Shown here in pieces: positions 38,071 through 49,366 of a DNA stretch of 64,000 nt. The notes under the pieces are model-generated. The model was not told the DNA's origin, did not search any database, and saw only the letters and a list, made by a program, of their open reading frames with translations. The translations under genes and the position numbers were made by a program. Origin of the DNA: Isoetes taiwanensis (lineage: Eukaryota > Streptophyta > Lycopodiopsida > Isoetales > Isoetaceae); contig JAJEKV010000105.1 of the NCBI GenBank assembly GCA_021234155.1, positions 248,001 through 312,000 of the forward strand. Direction: 5' to 3'. Numbering within the stretch: the stretch's first letter is position 1; every line of letters begins with the position of its first letter.

Positions 38071-39614
38071 CCTAGTGGCTTACTTTGTCTCAGTATAAGA
38101 GGGTGTAGATCATCTAACGACCTGTTGATATGCGTCCATGGGTGGTATTTAAAACTATAGAAATATATTGGCAAAGGTTATACAAGCAGAAGGTGTTAGA
38201 TTAATGTGTAGTGGACTTATAAAATATGCTAAACATGCATTAGATTGCATGCATATACATGCACATGTGCATGCATGCATGTGATTGCATGCACAACACT
38301 TGTCTAGCATGCATGTACATGCACATGCGCATGCATGCATGTGATTGCATGCACAACACTTGTCTAGCATGCATATGCATTGAGATTTAGTCATTGTGTA
38401 TATATATTGGATGTGAACAAAGGAGAGGGTGCCTTGGTTTGGTGAAGGATCTTGTTTATTGTTCTCCTCTACCTATTCTCTAGAGAAGGAGAGGCTGGCC
38501 GGATTGTAGAACAGTAGCCAAAACCGGAAGGAGCTTGCAGATGGAAAGGCGATTAGGAAATAGAAGCAAGGAAGGCAGACCCAGTCAAGAAGTAGAATCA
38601 ATCCGAGAAACTGAGGTGGGGATTTGACGCGTGCTTGGGGATTTGATGAGTGCTTGGTCTGTTGTATTGCTTGGTTATGCTTCCAGTAGAATATGTGAAT
38701 TATCTCTAAGACATTAGTGTAATTATGGTATTACCTGGAAGTTATGGTTGTTTATATGTTAAGGAAGTCATGTTCTTGCTTTGTGATGTGGCGATGATAT
38801 GTTGTCACTGGGTTATGAAATATCTTGGTATGAACCTTATTGTGTTGCATTGCTCTATGGTTGTTCTTGGAAGTAAGATACATGAGGATTCTATGATATC
38901 TCGGATTGGATCAACCTGTAAGGTTATTGGTGATATTCTATCTTGTAAAGTCGTGATGGATACTATTGCATCTTGCATTGCAAACGGACCATCTTCGGAG
39001 GGGTGGAGTGGCCGTGTAACTCCGCATCCGGTCAGATCGCCTGTTGGATGAGTTGAACCCTGTACGTACAGATGGAGAGAGTGGTCTCCTTGGGGTCGCA
39101 ACCCAAGGATTACGCTTGGCATATGTGCATACATACAGAAGTTGATGTGAACGTAAACATGTTTGTAGTATGAGTTCTAACTAATGCAGGGGCATAATGG
39201 AGCAGGTAAATCTATTGTCTTCTTATCTTGGATGTTATATGCTAGATTGCTTTGTGGTTGATGTTGTGAATGATCCCGAAATATTTCCTCCCCACTTAGT
39301 CCTTGTGGACTAACCCCTTTGTATTGTTTGTGTACGTTTAAGAGGGCACGTCCTGAGCTGAGAATGCGGTATTCAGAGGGAGAGACTGGGCATGAAGTTG
39401 CGCGAGCAGAGCGTTTTCCCGAGTCATCCTCAGTGACCTATAAGAAGGGGAATTCGGAGTGACTTGTTGAGCTATAGGAGTTGTATTATGCCAAGACTCA
39501 GAGGAGTTTGGTCTTGTACGAAACACTCTTATGAATGAGAGTATTAATATTGGGATGTATCTATAAGTCTTATGAACGTGCCATAGCCTAGTCTAAAGGG
39601 CTAGGTCCGTTTCA
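38071..39614 (+). repeat. 5' LTR of the non-coding element
   Basis: Matches 40927-42452 along its length. It carries two copies of a roughly 62-bp unit rich in GCATGCATG at 38243-38372 and a TATATATATTGG stretch at about 38400 that could be a TATA region. Confidence 0.85.
38243..38372 (+). repeat. Tandem RY-rich unit (CATGCATG), two copies, in the LTR
   Basis: Two copies of a unit of about 62 bp, each with overlapping GCATGCATGCATG and TGATTGCATGCACAACACTT. Repeated at 41105-41236 in the other LTR. CATGCA is the core of RY elements bound by B3 factors of the ABI3/FUS3 type in seed genes. Confidence 0.7.
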
Positions 39615-40917
39615 GTGGTATCAGAGTGGAAAGTTCCGACACCTTTGGGCCGTGGGAAATAGGGGCTAAGAGTTCAAGAGGTTCTACTATAAAGTAGAAT
39701 GGTTTGGTGATTGGTAAATGCACCAGCCAGGTGGAATTAAGAGGAACAAGAAACGAGCATAGGTCTAAGGGATTGATAGTATCTTAAGTTTTGATTATTA
39801 TTCTATGCTATGTAAGGTAGAAAAGCTAATGGAATGCAGTTCATCAAGGAGCTAAACTTGGTCGAAAGTTATCGAGAATAGGATGAAATGTTAAGAAGGA
39901 TATTTTCATGCAAGGCATGAACAATGGGCCATGATAATTATGAAGGTATGTTCCTACAAATTTCTATAACTGGTAGATTATCTAATGGTGGACCATGTTG
40001 CTGCGTTACTTTAAAGTAGACTATGTGTAGGGAGTTGTAGTGCTTCAGCAAAATCAGTGCTAGGGTTGTGAGGGCCCATGAACAACGCTTAAATAGGTAA
40101 ACTCAAGGGTTAGGAAATTGTTAGCTATATTGAGTACGTTCTTTTTGTGAGAAGTCATAGTAAACTATGTTCATAATCTTTTAGTTTCCTTGAATTTACT
40201 TGTGCGGGTTGTATAGCCATAAGATAAACAGATGGGGTTTGTGATTATGTTTTTTATTTGTCACTCTTGGATTTGGCCACCCAAGATGTGTCATATGAAT
40301 ACATATCTAGTCCGAGCTGATTATCTCTCTTCCCATGGTGGGTTTAGTATTTCATAGTGCGCTATTTTATCCTTAGTAGGAAAAAGGTAGATTAACCCTT
40401 CTGCATATGTTTGCTACGTCAGCTTGAACATGTGTAGTAAATAATTATACGAATTTCATTATAAGTTTAGTTCCAAACTTTATACATGCTAGTGGCAAGG
40501 TTGATGCACTTAGTTGTATTTTGAGTATGTGGTAGATTAAGTTGCGACTGCACCAATTTGGACAGAAATAGTAGAGCTTAAGCCTATATGGGCTAGTGAG
40601 GAAGTTGTTGTATAATGTGGAAGGGTATCGGGAATATCCATGTCCTATTGCTATTGTGGCGGAAATGTACCTTTGAGGAGACTGCATCAGAACATAGCAG
40701 TGGCTCGGAATAGCGAAAAGCCATACACGGATAAGAGACGTAAAACCCTAGAGTTGGCTAAAGCTTAGTCTTCTGCATTTAAAAGTAATAGAAGAAGTGT
40801 TAGACCGCATTCAAGCAGTGCCTTACGGACTAGAGTTATGCCATATATTAAGGTTGGAGAAGCATGTGTACCTCAAGTAACTCATGAGGACATGAGTTGA
40901 ATTTTACAAAGGGAGAA

Positions 40918-42452
40918 TGTAACGAACCTAGTGGCTTACTTTGTCTCAGTATAAGAGGGTGTAGATCATCTAACGACCTTGTTGATATGCGCCCATGGGT
41001 TATGCTAGTAGTGGTATTTAAAACTATAGAAATATATTGGCAAAGGTTATATAAGCAGAAGGTGTTAGATTAATGTGTAGTGGACTTATAAAATATGCTA
41101 AATATGCATTAGATTGCATGCATATACATGCACATGTGCATGCATGCATGTGATTGCATGCACAACACTTGTCTAGCATGCATGTACATGCACATGCGCA
41201 TGCATGCATGTGATTGCATGCACAACACTTGTCTAGCATGCATATATGCATTGAGATTTAGTCATTGTGTATATATATTGGATGTGAACAAAGAAGAGGG
41301 TGCCTTTGTTTATTGTTCTCCTCTACCTATTCTCTAGAGAAGGAGAGGCTGGCCGGATTGTAGAACAGTAGCCAAAACCGGAAGGAGCTTGCAGATGGAA
41401 AGACGATGAGGAAATAGAAGCAAGGAAGGCAGACCCAGTCAATAAGAAGTAGAATCAATCCGAGAAACTGAGGTGGGGATTTGATGAGTGCTTGGTTTGT
41501 TGTATTGCTTGGTTATGCTTCCAGTAGAATATGTGAATTATCTCTAAGACATTAGTGTAATTATGGTATTACCTGGAAATTATGGTTGTTTATATGTTAA
41601 GGAAGTCATGTTCTTGCTTTGTGATGTGGCGATGAGATGTTGTCACTGGGTTATGAAATATCTTGGTATGAACCTTATTGTGTTGCATTGCTCTATGGTT
41701 GTTCTTGGAAGTAAGATGCATGAGGATTCTATGATATCTCGGATTGGATCAACCTGTAAGGTTATTGGTGATATTCTATCTTGTAAAGTCGTGATGGATA
41801 CTATTGCATCTTGCATTGCAAACGGACCATCTTCGGAGGGGTGGGGTGGCCGTGTAACTCGGCATCCGGCCAGATGGCCTGTTGGATGAGTTGAACCCTG
41901 TACGTACAGATGGAGAGAGTGGTCTCCTTGGGGTCGCAACCCAAGGATTACGCTTGGCATATGTGCATACATACAGAAGTTGATGTGAACGTAAACATGT
42001 TTGTAGTATGAGTTCTAACTAATGCAGGGGCATAGTGGAGCAGGTAAATCTATTGTCTTCTTATCTTGGATGTTATATGCTAGATTGCTTTGTGGTTGAT
42101 GTTGTGAATGCTCCCGAAATATTTCCTCCCCACTTAGTCCTTGTGGACTAACCCCTTTGTATTGTCTGTGTATGTCTAAGAGGGCACGTCCTGAGCTGAG
42201 AACGCGGTATTCAGAGGGAGAGACTGGGCATGAAGTTGCGCGAGCAGAGCGTTTTCCCGAGTCATCCTCAGTGACCTATAAGAAGGGGAATTCGGAGTGA
42301 CTTGTTGAGCTATAGGAGTTGTATTATGCCAAGACTCAGAGGAGTTTGGTCTTGTACGAAACACTCTTATGAATGAGAGTATTAATATTGGGATGTATCT
42401 ATAAGTCTTATGAACGTGCCACATCCTAGTCTAAGGGGCTAGGTCCGTTTCA
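40918..42452 (+). repeat. 3' LTR of the non-coding element
   Basis: Complete TG..CA LTR of 1535 bp. Relative to the 5' LTR it has lost a short GTGCTTGG-type direct duplication (near 41.48 kb) and a TTTGGTGAAGGATC stretch (near 41.31 kb). Confidence 0.85.
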
Positions 42453-42719
42453 GTACAGAACGATAAGTTATGGTTAATATTGAGTCTAAAATATGTTCAT
42501 GCTTAAAGTGGCAAATGCTAGAATTTCCTTGCGGTTACGCAGTTGTTGCTATTCTTTTTTGGCGACAACGTCCAGAGCTTTATCCCCATCTAGGTTGCAG
42601 AAATCCTATTTGACATTTACATTGCATATTTTTGTCATAATGCCATGGTTTCTAATTTTTTTTTCCAAATTATTGTCATCATAACAAACACTTCCCCTAT
42701 CGTCTATTGTAAAAAGGTG

Positions 42720-42857
42720 CTCTTTGCTGATTTTTAAATACAAAGGGCTATTAGGGAAAATACTTAAGAATTAGGGGCATTTTGAGAATTTCAAAAAGAT
42801 AAAGAGCTTTTTGGGAATTAAATCAACAATTAAGGTTATATTGGTATTGTAGTGAAA
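42720..42857 (-). repeat. Right arm of the inverted repeat, just upstream of TRAPPC2
   Basis: The minus strand reads AACCTTAATTGTTGATTTAA, TTCCCAAAAAGCTC and TATTTAAAAATCAGC, matching 37620-37780. It ends about 90 bp before the TRAPPC2 ATG. Confidence 0.55.
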
Positions 42858-42938
42858 CTATTCAATTCAATTCTATATACATCCAATTAAAAGTCGGCAT
42901 GGCTGATCACGGCGCATACTATCAACCACATCTGCCGT

Positions 42939-42944
42939 ATGTAG
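42939..42944 (+). promoter_or_regulatory. AUG-UAG start-stop upstream of TRAPPC2
   Basis: ATGTAG, an ATG followed directly by a stop, with only 4 nt before the TRAPPC2 ATG. If transcribed it is a minimal uORF. Known AUG-stop elements in plant leaders can pause ribosomes (AUGUAA in boron-responsive transcripts). The transcription start is unknown, so any role is inference. Confidence 0.4.
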
Positions 42945-42948
42945 GGAT

Positions 42949-43914
42949 ATGGCGACGAATACAGCGAGCTTCGTCATTGTCGCTCGTAATGATAGCCCCA
43001 TCTACGAAAGCGAAGTGGGTATTGCTCCTAAGGTAAGTAGTGCCACTGCCCCAAACCTTAGCCCGCTGTTTTGCATTTTTCTTATCTGAGAGTTTGTTTA
43101 ATATCATGTTTATGACATATGAACAGAGTTTAATATCATGATCATGACAATTGAACAGAAATATGAAGCAATGCATCAGCATCAATTCATTCTTCACGCA
43201 GCTCTGGACATTATCAATGATGTGGCTTGGACAACAAATACAATGTAAGATAGTGTGTATTATAACTGAAAGCTTTGTTTTGTAGTTTGATTGTATAGAT
43301 GTATTGGTTTAATGTGATTTTTGAGGTTGGCTAGTGAATTCTGACAGGTATATGAAGGCAGTGGACAAATATAATGATCTGGTTGTATCTGTTTATGTCA
43401 CTGCAGGAAATATCCTTCTACTTCCTTTTCTTGTACTTTATTGAAATTGTAAACTTGTTTGTTTTTTATGACAATAGTTGCAAGCCCATGAAAAGGGGGG
43501 GATTTTATCTCCGCCCTTTGTGCACCATTTTCCCTTGACTAGTGAATACATACCCGTCTAATGCTGCTTCATGATTCAAGAAATGAAGATGGTGTTAAAA
43601 ATTTCTTTCAAGAAGTTCATGAATTGTACATTAAGGTAAATTCTTCACATATTATATCAGATACTTTGGTCAAGTCAGTTTGGATAGATCTGATGCAAGC
43701 TTTAATTTGCCTGTTCGTATATCTTTTAGTTCCTTTTAATTGCAGAATAATAGAAGATTTCAATGTTTTATACCTGTGTTTGTTTTTATATGTAAAGTAA
43801 TGATCACAGGGTGCATTGCAGGTCCTTATGAATCCTCTCTACATTCCAGGCACCAAAATTACCTCATTATACTTTGACACCAAAGTAAGAGGGCTGGCAA
43901 GAAGATACTTGTGA
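42949..43914 (+). CDS. TRAPPC2: TRAPP complex subunit 2 (sedlin), 5 exons, complete
   Basis: Small longin-fold core subunit of the TRAPP tethering complex, acting in ER-Golgi and Golgi vesicle traffic. Exons: 42949-43032, 43159-43244, 43348-43409, 43550-43635, 43822-43914, giving 136 aa, the usual plant length. It starts [20 protein letters not shown], keeps [50 protein letters not shown] and HELYIK, and ends VRGLARRYL, closely matching what I know of Arabidopsis At1g80500. Introns 1, 2 and 4 are GT-AG; intron 3 is AT-AC. The ATG has G at -3 and G at +4. An AUG-UAG start-stop lies just upstream (42939-42944). A dispersed inverted-repeat arm ends about 90 bp upstream of the start codon, so the promoter or 5' UTR may include transposon sequence. 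The gene looks functional: no stops or frameshifts. Confidence 0.95.
43410..43549 (+). other. U12-type AT-AC intron (TRAPPC2 intron 3)
   Basis: The intron starts ATATCCTTCT, matching the minor-spliceosome 5' site ATATCCTT, and ends in AC (GTGAATAC). CCCTTGACT at 43532-43540 fits the U12 branch-site consensus TTCCTTRAC, with the branch A at 43538, 11 nt before the 3' end. No GT-AG pair nearby keeps the reading frame; this AT-AC pair gives [12 protein letters not shown], the expected protein. Confidence 0.92.
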
Positions 43915-44886
43915 GAACATGCGCAGCTTGAGGACAGGTAGACATTGAAAGTAGGAGTAATTGAGATTCTATATAGAACTTCTAATTTGAGCTCAAAGGG
44001 AACTCGACGTTTGAATATAAAAGTTCATATATTTTACTTTCATCTGTAGAAATAATTGCCTGGTGGTTGTTGGTGGTTGTTGCATGTTTTATTACTGTTA
44101 AAGGATTCAATAAAACAGGGGTCCATCTTATCATCAGCCCCATTTTCAACAGCAAAGTCGATGTAATCTATTAAAAGCTGCCATAACGAACAAGGTTCTG
44201 TATATGCATGACTTTGCTTTTTATGTTCATAACTTTAAACGATTACTCTCGCATGATGCCATAGACAACATATCTTGATTCTTGATATCTGTGACCTCAG
44301 AAGCAAATGTTTCTGCAATAACTATGTCCGGGATTTATCCTGAAGTTAATAATAGTGGGTCTTTCTTCTTGTATTTGAATGGTCATTATAAGAACCATAA
44401 TAATAATGGCTAATGCAAACTCTCGGATTGCTTCATAGTAATGGCAGCAGAACTATCGAGAATGGCAGTATCTTCAGGTGGTCAGCCTGAACGCCTAAGG
44501 TAGGCTCCTTTTCTTCTCACTTGAGTGTAAAATTCTGTTTCAAATGTTTGCAAATGGAAAAGTATGAGATTTGACCTACCTGGACTACAGATTTTCAAGG
44601 CTTATTTATTATGCATGTCTGCAATATAGTTCAATGTCTGTTAAAGTAGTATGTTAAACTGTCTGATAAGCAGCATGAAATAGTAAAAGCATCAGCAGAA
44701 GTTTCGAAGCGCATTGTTCCTTTAGTTAATGTCAAGAAAATATGGCATGGACGTTGGGTTGCCTCTGTAGGTGTGAACTCGAATAGAGTCAGATATATCA
44801 GTATTCTTATAGAGTAACATATATCAGTATTCTTATACATGAGCAAGTGAAGCAAAGGAAAGTTGCGCACTTCATTAATTGCATAG

Positions 44887-45072
44887 TATGTTGAATGTGG
44901 ACTTGTAAATGAGGCATCTCAAGTGTTTCGAGATTTGTCTAAAGGAGGCAATCTTCCATGGACAACTTATGATTTCTGGTTGTTAATGATAGAAAGCCAT
45001 TTAACTCTTATGAAAGATGGAAAATAAATACCAGATAAGTACACTTTCAGCAGTATTTTGGAAGCATGTGAG
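44887..45072 (+). pseudogene. PPR-like fragment
   Basis: Translated from 44887 the frame reads YVECGLVNEASQVFRDLSKG, then WTTYDFWLLMIESH, a stop, then IPDKYTFSSILEAC. This resembles one pentatricopeptide (PLS-type) unit and the start of the next: Y.KCG.V..A..VF, then MI..., then PD.YTF.S.L.AC. An in-frame TAA at the expected QM-L position and the lack of further repeats mark it as a decayed scrap. It lies downstream of TRAPPC2 on the same strand. Confidence 0.5.
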
Positions 45073-47323
45073 CTCCCTATTTAAGTATAGACATAGCAAT
45101 ATTTGTCATGAGTACAAGGCCTTCACAGCTAGCATTCCATGATATAATATCTCGATCAAACTTTTTGTCAATCCAAGATTTGCATCTTGATCAACACCCA
45201 AAAATAAATGCTTGCATTCTGGACTTCCCGAGCTGTTTATGTGCACAGCCCAATTCTTGCATCTAGAAAATTATGAAAGTAAAGCTATTGAGTGCTTATA
45301 AGATGTTGAGCCAAAACTAATACATGGGACACGAGGCAGAAGCTATAGACATATTTTTTTTTTGGGAGAAAAGAAATTAGATTTCGAGTGAATGTCCTCA
45401 ATGACACAACATATTGTAATTTATCAACGTATATCAGGGAGATGGAATGCTAAGGCCATCCAACTTGCTGATAAACATGACGAAAGACAAAAGAAAATGT
45501 TTCAAATTATGGGGGATCTCAAAACTAAAGATAACAACACAGATTCTTGATATTCATATTCATGCTTAAGAGGCAATGTCATGAGTTCAATATTCATAGA
45601 AAACCACCATTCCTTGCAAACGGCCTAGTATTTCTTTTGAGCCTCCTTCCATTTCTTAAAGAATCAATTAATGCTGGCCTTTATACCAATGGTTTTGATT
45701 AAACATTTTCTTAGCAAATCCAAATCAGTTTCTTGGCATACCATATAACGTGTGCAAAATATGCCTCAAGGGAAACATTGTTCCATATATTAGAATACGG
45801 TCTCTACGTGCATGCATTTATATTGGTATAAGGGAAAAGAAAATTAAAGATTTAAGAAGAAAGGCGTAGGGAATCAAAGATTCGATAGAATAGTCAACTT
45901 TAAAGTTTGAAAAACATGAGGACATTTTCAAACCAATGCAACACCAACAAATAATGCCCCTTGGCCCTTGTGCATCCATCCTATATAATCCAGGCCCAAA
46001 GCACAAAGGCCAAACTTGTGCTTCCTATTTTCTCTTCCGCCTATCTTTCTTCCCATCTAGGTCCTTTACCATTTTCATCTTGATTATCCAAATCCTTTCT
46101 AACTCTCCAATCTCACAACCACCCAAACTTCTGCCACAAGCCTGCCCTACTGCTAGTCCATTTTTGTTGTGGTAACCAATTCCATCTTTTAGCTGCATCT
46201 TATAGAAAAAGAAGGTAAAGAGGGAGGTCTTTCTTTCACAAAATCCACATGTGAGTCCATCCATAAAGAGACCACCATGATAAATTTCTTGTGTAAATTA
46301 ATGTAAACCCCTAGACTACCTACCTCATATGGGATTTCTCTTTCCACATTTCTCTTTCCCTTGGTTTTGTAGAATCTCTTGAAGAACCCATAACATTCTA
46401 CTAAAAATCCAATAGTCTCAAACGGGCCCACTTCATCAAGTACTCGGAATCCCTTGCATACACATATAATCCCTTCCCTATGCACCCACAATCTATATGC
46501 TGAGGGGCATAAATATTGCTCTTCAGCATTCATAACATTCCAATACTAACATCAATGGGTTGTTTATTGGAAATTTTTTCATCTTGAAATCCCAATGGGT
46601 TTAGAAAAACATCTTCACCAGGTTCATGCCACGATAAAGACATGTTCAGAATACTTGGGGGTTCTAACCGACACCAAGTTAGCAAAGAGAAATGTAACAG
46701 ATAACTATGTCTCCAGTTGCTTGACTTTGTCAAACTTAAGGTTGACCTGAAAATAAAATTACCCAAATAATCAATTGAAAATGCTCCTCTAGAATTAAAA
46801 TAACCCTCCAGTTGTAGGCCTTGCGTACTAGAGCTCTTTATAAGCCTTCAGAATGCAAGGACCACATCAATGGTAAAATCCGCAGGAATAAAACTTTTAC
46901 AACAAAATGGCTCTGTTATCATCAAGATTCAAGTAATGCATAACACATTTACTTTGAGAATAAGAAGTATTATTGAAAATTTTGAACAAAAGTGATCCAC
47001 CAGTCCTAGTGCTTGTTAACATGGAGATAAGGATCACTGGCCAATAACAAACATATAATATTCCTTGAAAGTCATAGGTGGACTGCCGTTTTAATCTCTT
47101 TTTGTTTTATATGCCCACCTTTTTAATCTTTGAGTTGGTGGTGGTTGCCTACCAACCCGATTTGGCAGTGTCTTGGATCACTGGTGTTGGCTTTCCACCT
47201 GATATTTTCAACTTCCAAACCCCACCTCGCCAAACTCATGAAATAGCCCACCATACTAACTATACTATAAAATGGAAACTAACTTCATGCACATTTCATT
47301 TCTTTCTCTAGCGAGTTGGTTTA
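45073..47323. other. No gene recognised
   Basis: The longest frame is on the minus strand at 46189-46533 (114 codons); it shows no motif that I can place. Probably old repeat sequence. Confidence 0.45.
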
Positions 47324-49247
47324 ATGTATGATGAAGCAAATAACGGTATTGTTTTGGTGGCAATTTTACTTGTCCAGGGTCTCATGCCCACAACTGTAGC
47401 TCGCAAAGTTGCAGCTGGTGTTTTATTTTGTCAGGAAGGACCTTGCCCTGGGTATTTTTGCTGCAATTATGATGCTTACCTAGGCCATGACTTTTGCAGC
47501 CCCTTTTGCAGCTTAGCTGAGGAGGAGAAATCTGAGAATGCAGGGAGCAACATCAAGCAGATGATTGAGCAATAGTTTGTCTCTATTCCATCTTTCCCTT
47601 GTGTGTTATTGTAAATATCACTATGGAACCTTGCAACAGTATGTTAATACCCTCAGGGAAATTTTTGCAAGGATCAAAGATATGCCAGCTTGGATGCAGG
47701 TAAGTTATTTTGAGGATTCGCATCCTCAAAGCACATATTAGACAAGTGTGTCCTAGGGACTTTGAGTCAGCAGTGTCCATGGTACGAACATTGGCAAGTT
47801 CTCCTAAGGACGAAGGGGACAATGACAATGTCACCTAACTCCCATCGTTTCCAAGAATAGAAACAAAGGAAGATGGAGAATAAGTATGGGGGATTGAATA
47901 AATGCCCCCAAATTGCTCCAAGTAATTCAAGTAATCCTCCTGGTAATGAGAAGGCAAGGGTAAAATTTCTTCAAAGAAGAAGCCGTTTAAACCATTCGCT
48001 TGCTATAATTGTGGCGTTAAAGGGCATATGGCAAGAGATTGTCCAAAGCCCCACGAGGAAAAGAAGATGTTGATCTCTACCACTAAGCAAGCTAAAGAAG
48101 GATTCAAGAAACTCTCTGCAATAGCTCGGGGAGAACCCAACACGGTAAGTAAGGAAGGTAACTTTGCTGGACAAGTTATCTATTTACTTGGGAAAATAAA
48201 TAATAGAAACATTATTGTTCTTATTGACTCAGGGAGTACTGACAATTTCATTTCAACAGACTTAGCACAAGAATTAGAGTTGGAGATAGTCCAAGTAGCA
48301 CCATATGAAATCGAGACTGCACTGGAGCCACGGGGTGATTGGCGCGCGCTTGACCATTGGGGATTATGCGGGAACGATGAGTTTTGATTTAGCAAAACTA
48401 ACAAGATTTGATGTGATACTGGGTATCAAATGACTTCAAATGGTTAATCCTTCTATTGATTAGAGAAAACATTTGTTAGTTATTTTAAAAGGAAGAAAGG
48501 AGGTCACCCTTCACGGGAGTCCTTATATAGTTTTTTCTAAGATGGCTATGCAAGCCAAATGTTGTTTCGGTACTAATGTTAATGAAAAATATCTTGTCTA
48601 TATCTTTGATTCTTCCATGTAGATAAATGCAGTCGACAAGGACCACAAACGTGAGTGTGGGATAAGTATAGGGATGTGTTTCTAGATGTCCTCCCAAAAG
48701 GAGTATCATTATGAGAAATCTCTCATGAGATAGAAATGGAACTAAGCCAATGGCTAGGGCACCATATAGACTTATATCGTTGGAAGAAGAGGTCAAGAAT
48801 TAATTCAAGACCTACTCTAAAAGTGTCTTATAAGGTCAAGTAAGTCACCATTTGGGGTGCCTATGATTCTTGTAAAGGAAAAGGATGGGACCATGCACAT
48901 GTGTATTGACTATAGACCTTAAATAAAGCCACAATCAAGGATCGTTACCCAATGTCCAGAATTGATGATATCATGGATCGATTAGTGGGAACAAAATACT
49001 TATTGATCTTAAAAGCGGGTATCATCAAATTAGCATTTGGGAAGGGGATGAGCCAAAGACGGCTTTTCGAACCAATCAAGGGCACTATGAATTTACAGTT
49101 ATGCCTTTTGGGTTGACAAATTCCCCAGCTACATTTATGAGATTAATGAATCATGTATTTCAAGGATATTTAGGTAAATTCTTTCAAATAGTTTTGGATG
49201 AGATATTGATCTACTCAAGGAATAGGGAAGAACATTTAGAGCATTTC
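47324..49247 (+). mobile_element. Ty3-gypsy fragment: gag zinc knuckle, protease, partial RT
   Basis: A CCHC knuckle CYNCGVKGHMARDC lies at 48001-48042, followed in frame by a retropepsin with IVLIDSGSTDNFIS at about 48.22 kb. After frameshifts the RT reads [57 protein letters not shown] and [20 protein letters not shown], ending abruptly at EHF near 49247. The catalytic FxDD box reads VLDE, so the second Asp is lost. The upstream frame 47324-47575 (MYDEANNGIVLVAILLVQGL...) is probably part of gag but I cannot match it. No LTRs were identified. Dead copy. Confidence 0.8.
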
Positions 49248-49366
49248 GATTCCTCGTTCTTCTTTCTCTTTTTGATCTCTTCGGTCATCTGTTCTATTGT
49301 CCGTACTTGGGTCCTCGCCCTTTCAGCTTTTGATGGCTTCCTTGCGGTCTGCTTGGTGCGAGCCAT
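49248..49366 (-). pseudogene. gag-like N-terminus with a histone H3 tail sequence (truncated)
   Basis: From the second ATG (49366) the frame reads [20 protein letters not shown], then [20 protein letters not shown] up to the junction. Residues 2-10 are identical to histone H3 residues 1-9, including Lys4 and Lys9. After that the match ends (H3 has STGGKAPRK) and a charged, probably coiled-coil stretch follows, as is common at gag starts. A first ATG lies three codons upstream (MID-M), in poor context (T at -3), whereas the second has GACATGG, a strong context. It sits where gag belongs: downstream of LTR, PBS and leader. The rest is lost. Confidence 0.6.

Larger units (their letters stand above)
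38071..42452 (+). mobile_element. Non-autonomous LTR retrotransposon with 1.5-kb LTRs and no coding region
   Basis: 5' LTR 38071-39614, then one base, then the primer-binding site TGGTATCAGAGTGG at 39616; internal part about 1.3 kb; purine tract AAAGGGAGAA ending 40917; 3' LTR 40918-42452, starting TGTAACGAACC and ending GTCCGTTTCA. The internal region has no gag or pol frame that I recognise. The LTRs are long for such a short interior and differ by scattered changes and a few indels, so the insertion is not recent. The 5' LTR lacks its first bases (TATTACAACC in place of TGTAACGAACC) and abuts the LINE tail debris at 38.03 kb. Mobilisation would need proteins from another element. Confidence 0.85.

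Noticed and set aside
38725-39134. Open frames of 108-109 codons on both strands, repeated at 41563-41972
   Set aside because: They lie wholly inside the two LTRs and are conserved only because the LTRs are copies; no start context or domain supports a protein.
49248-49366. A genuine histone H3 gene
   Set aside because: Only residues 1-9 match; the following STGGKAPRK and histone fold are absent, and the frame lies in an LTR element leader.
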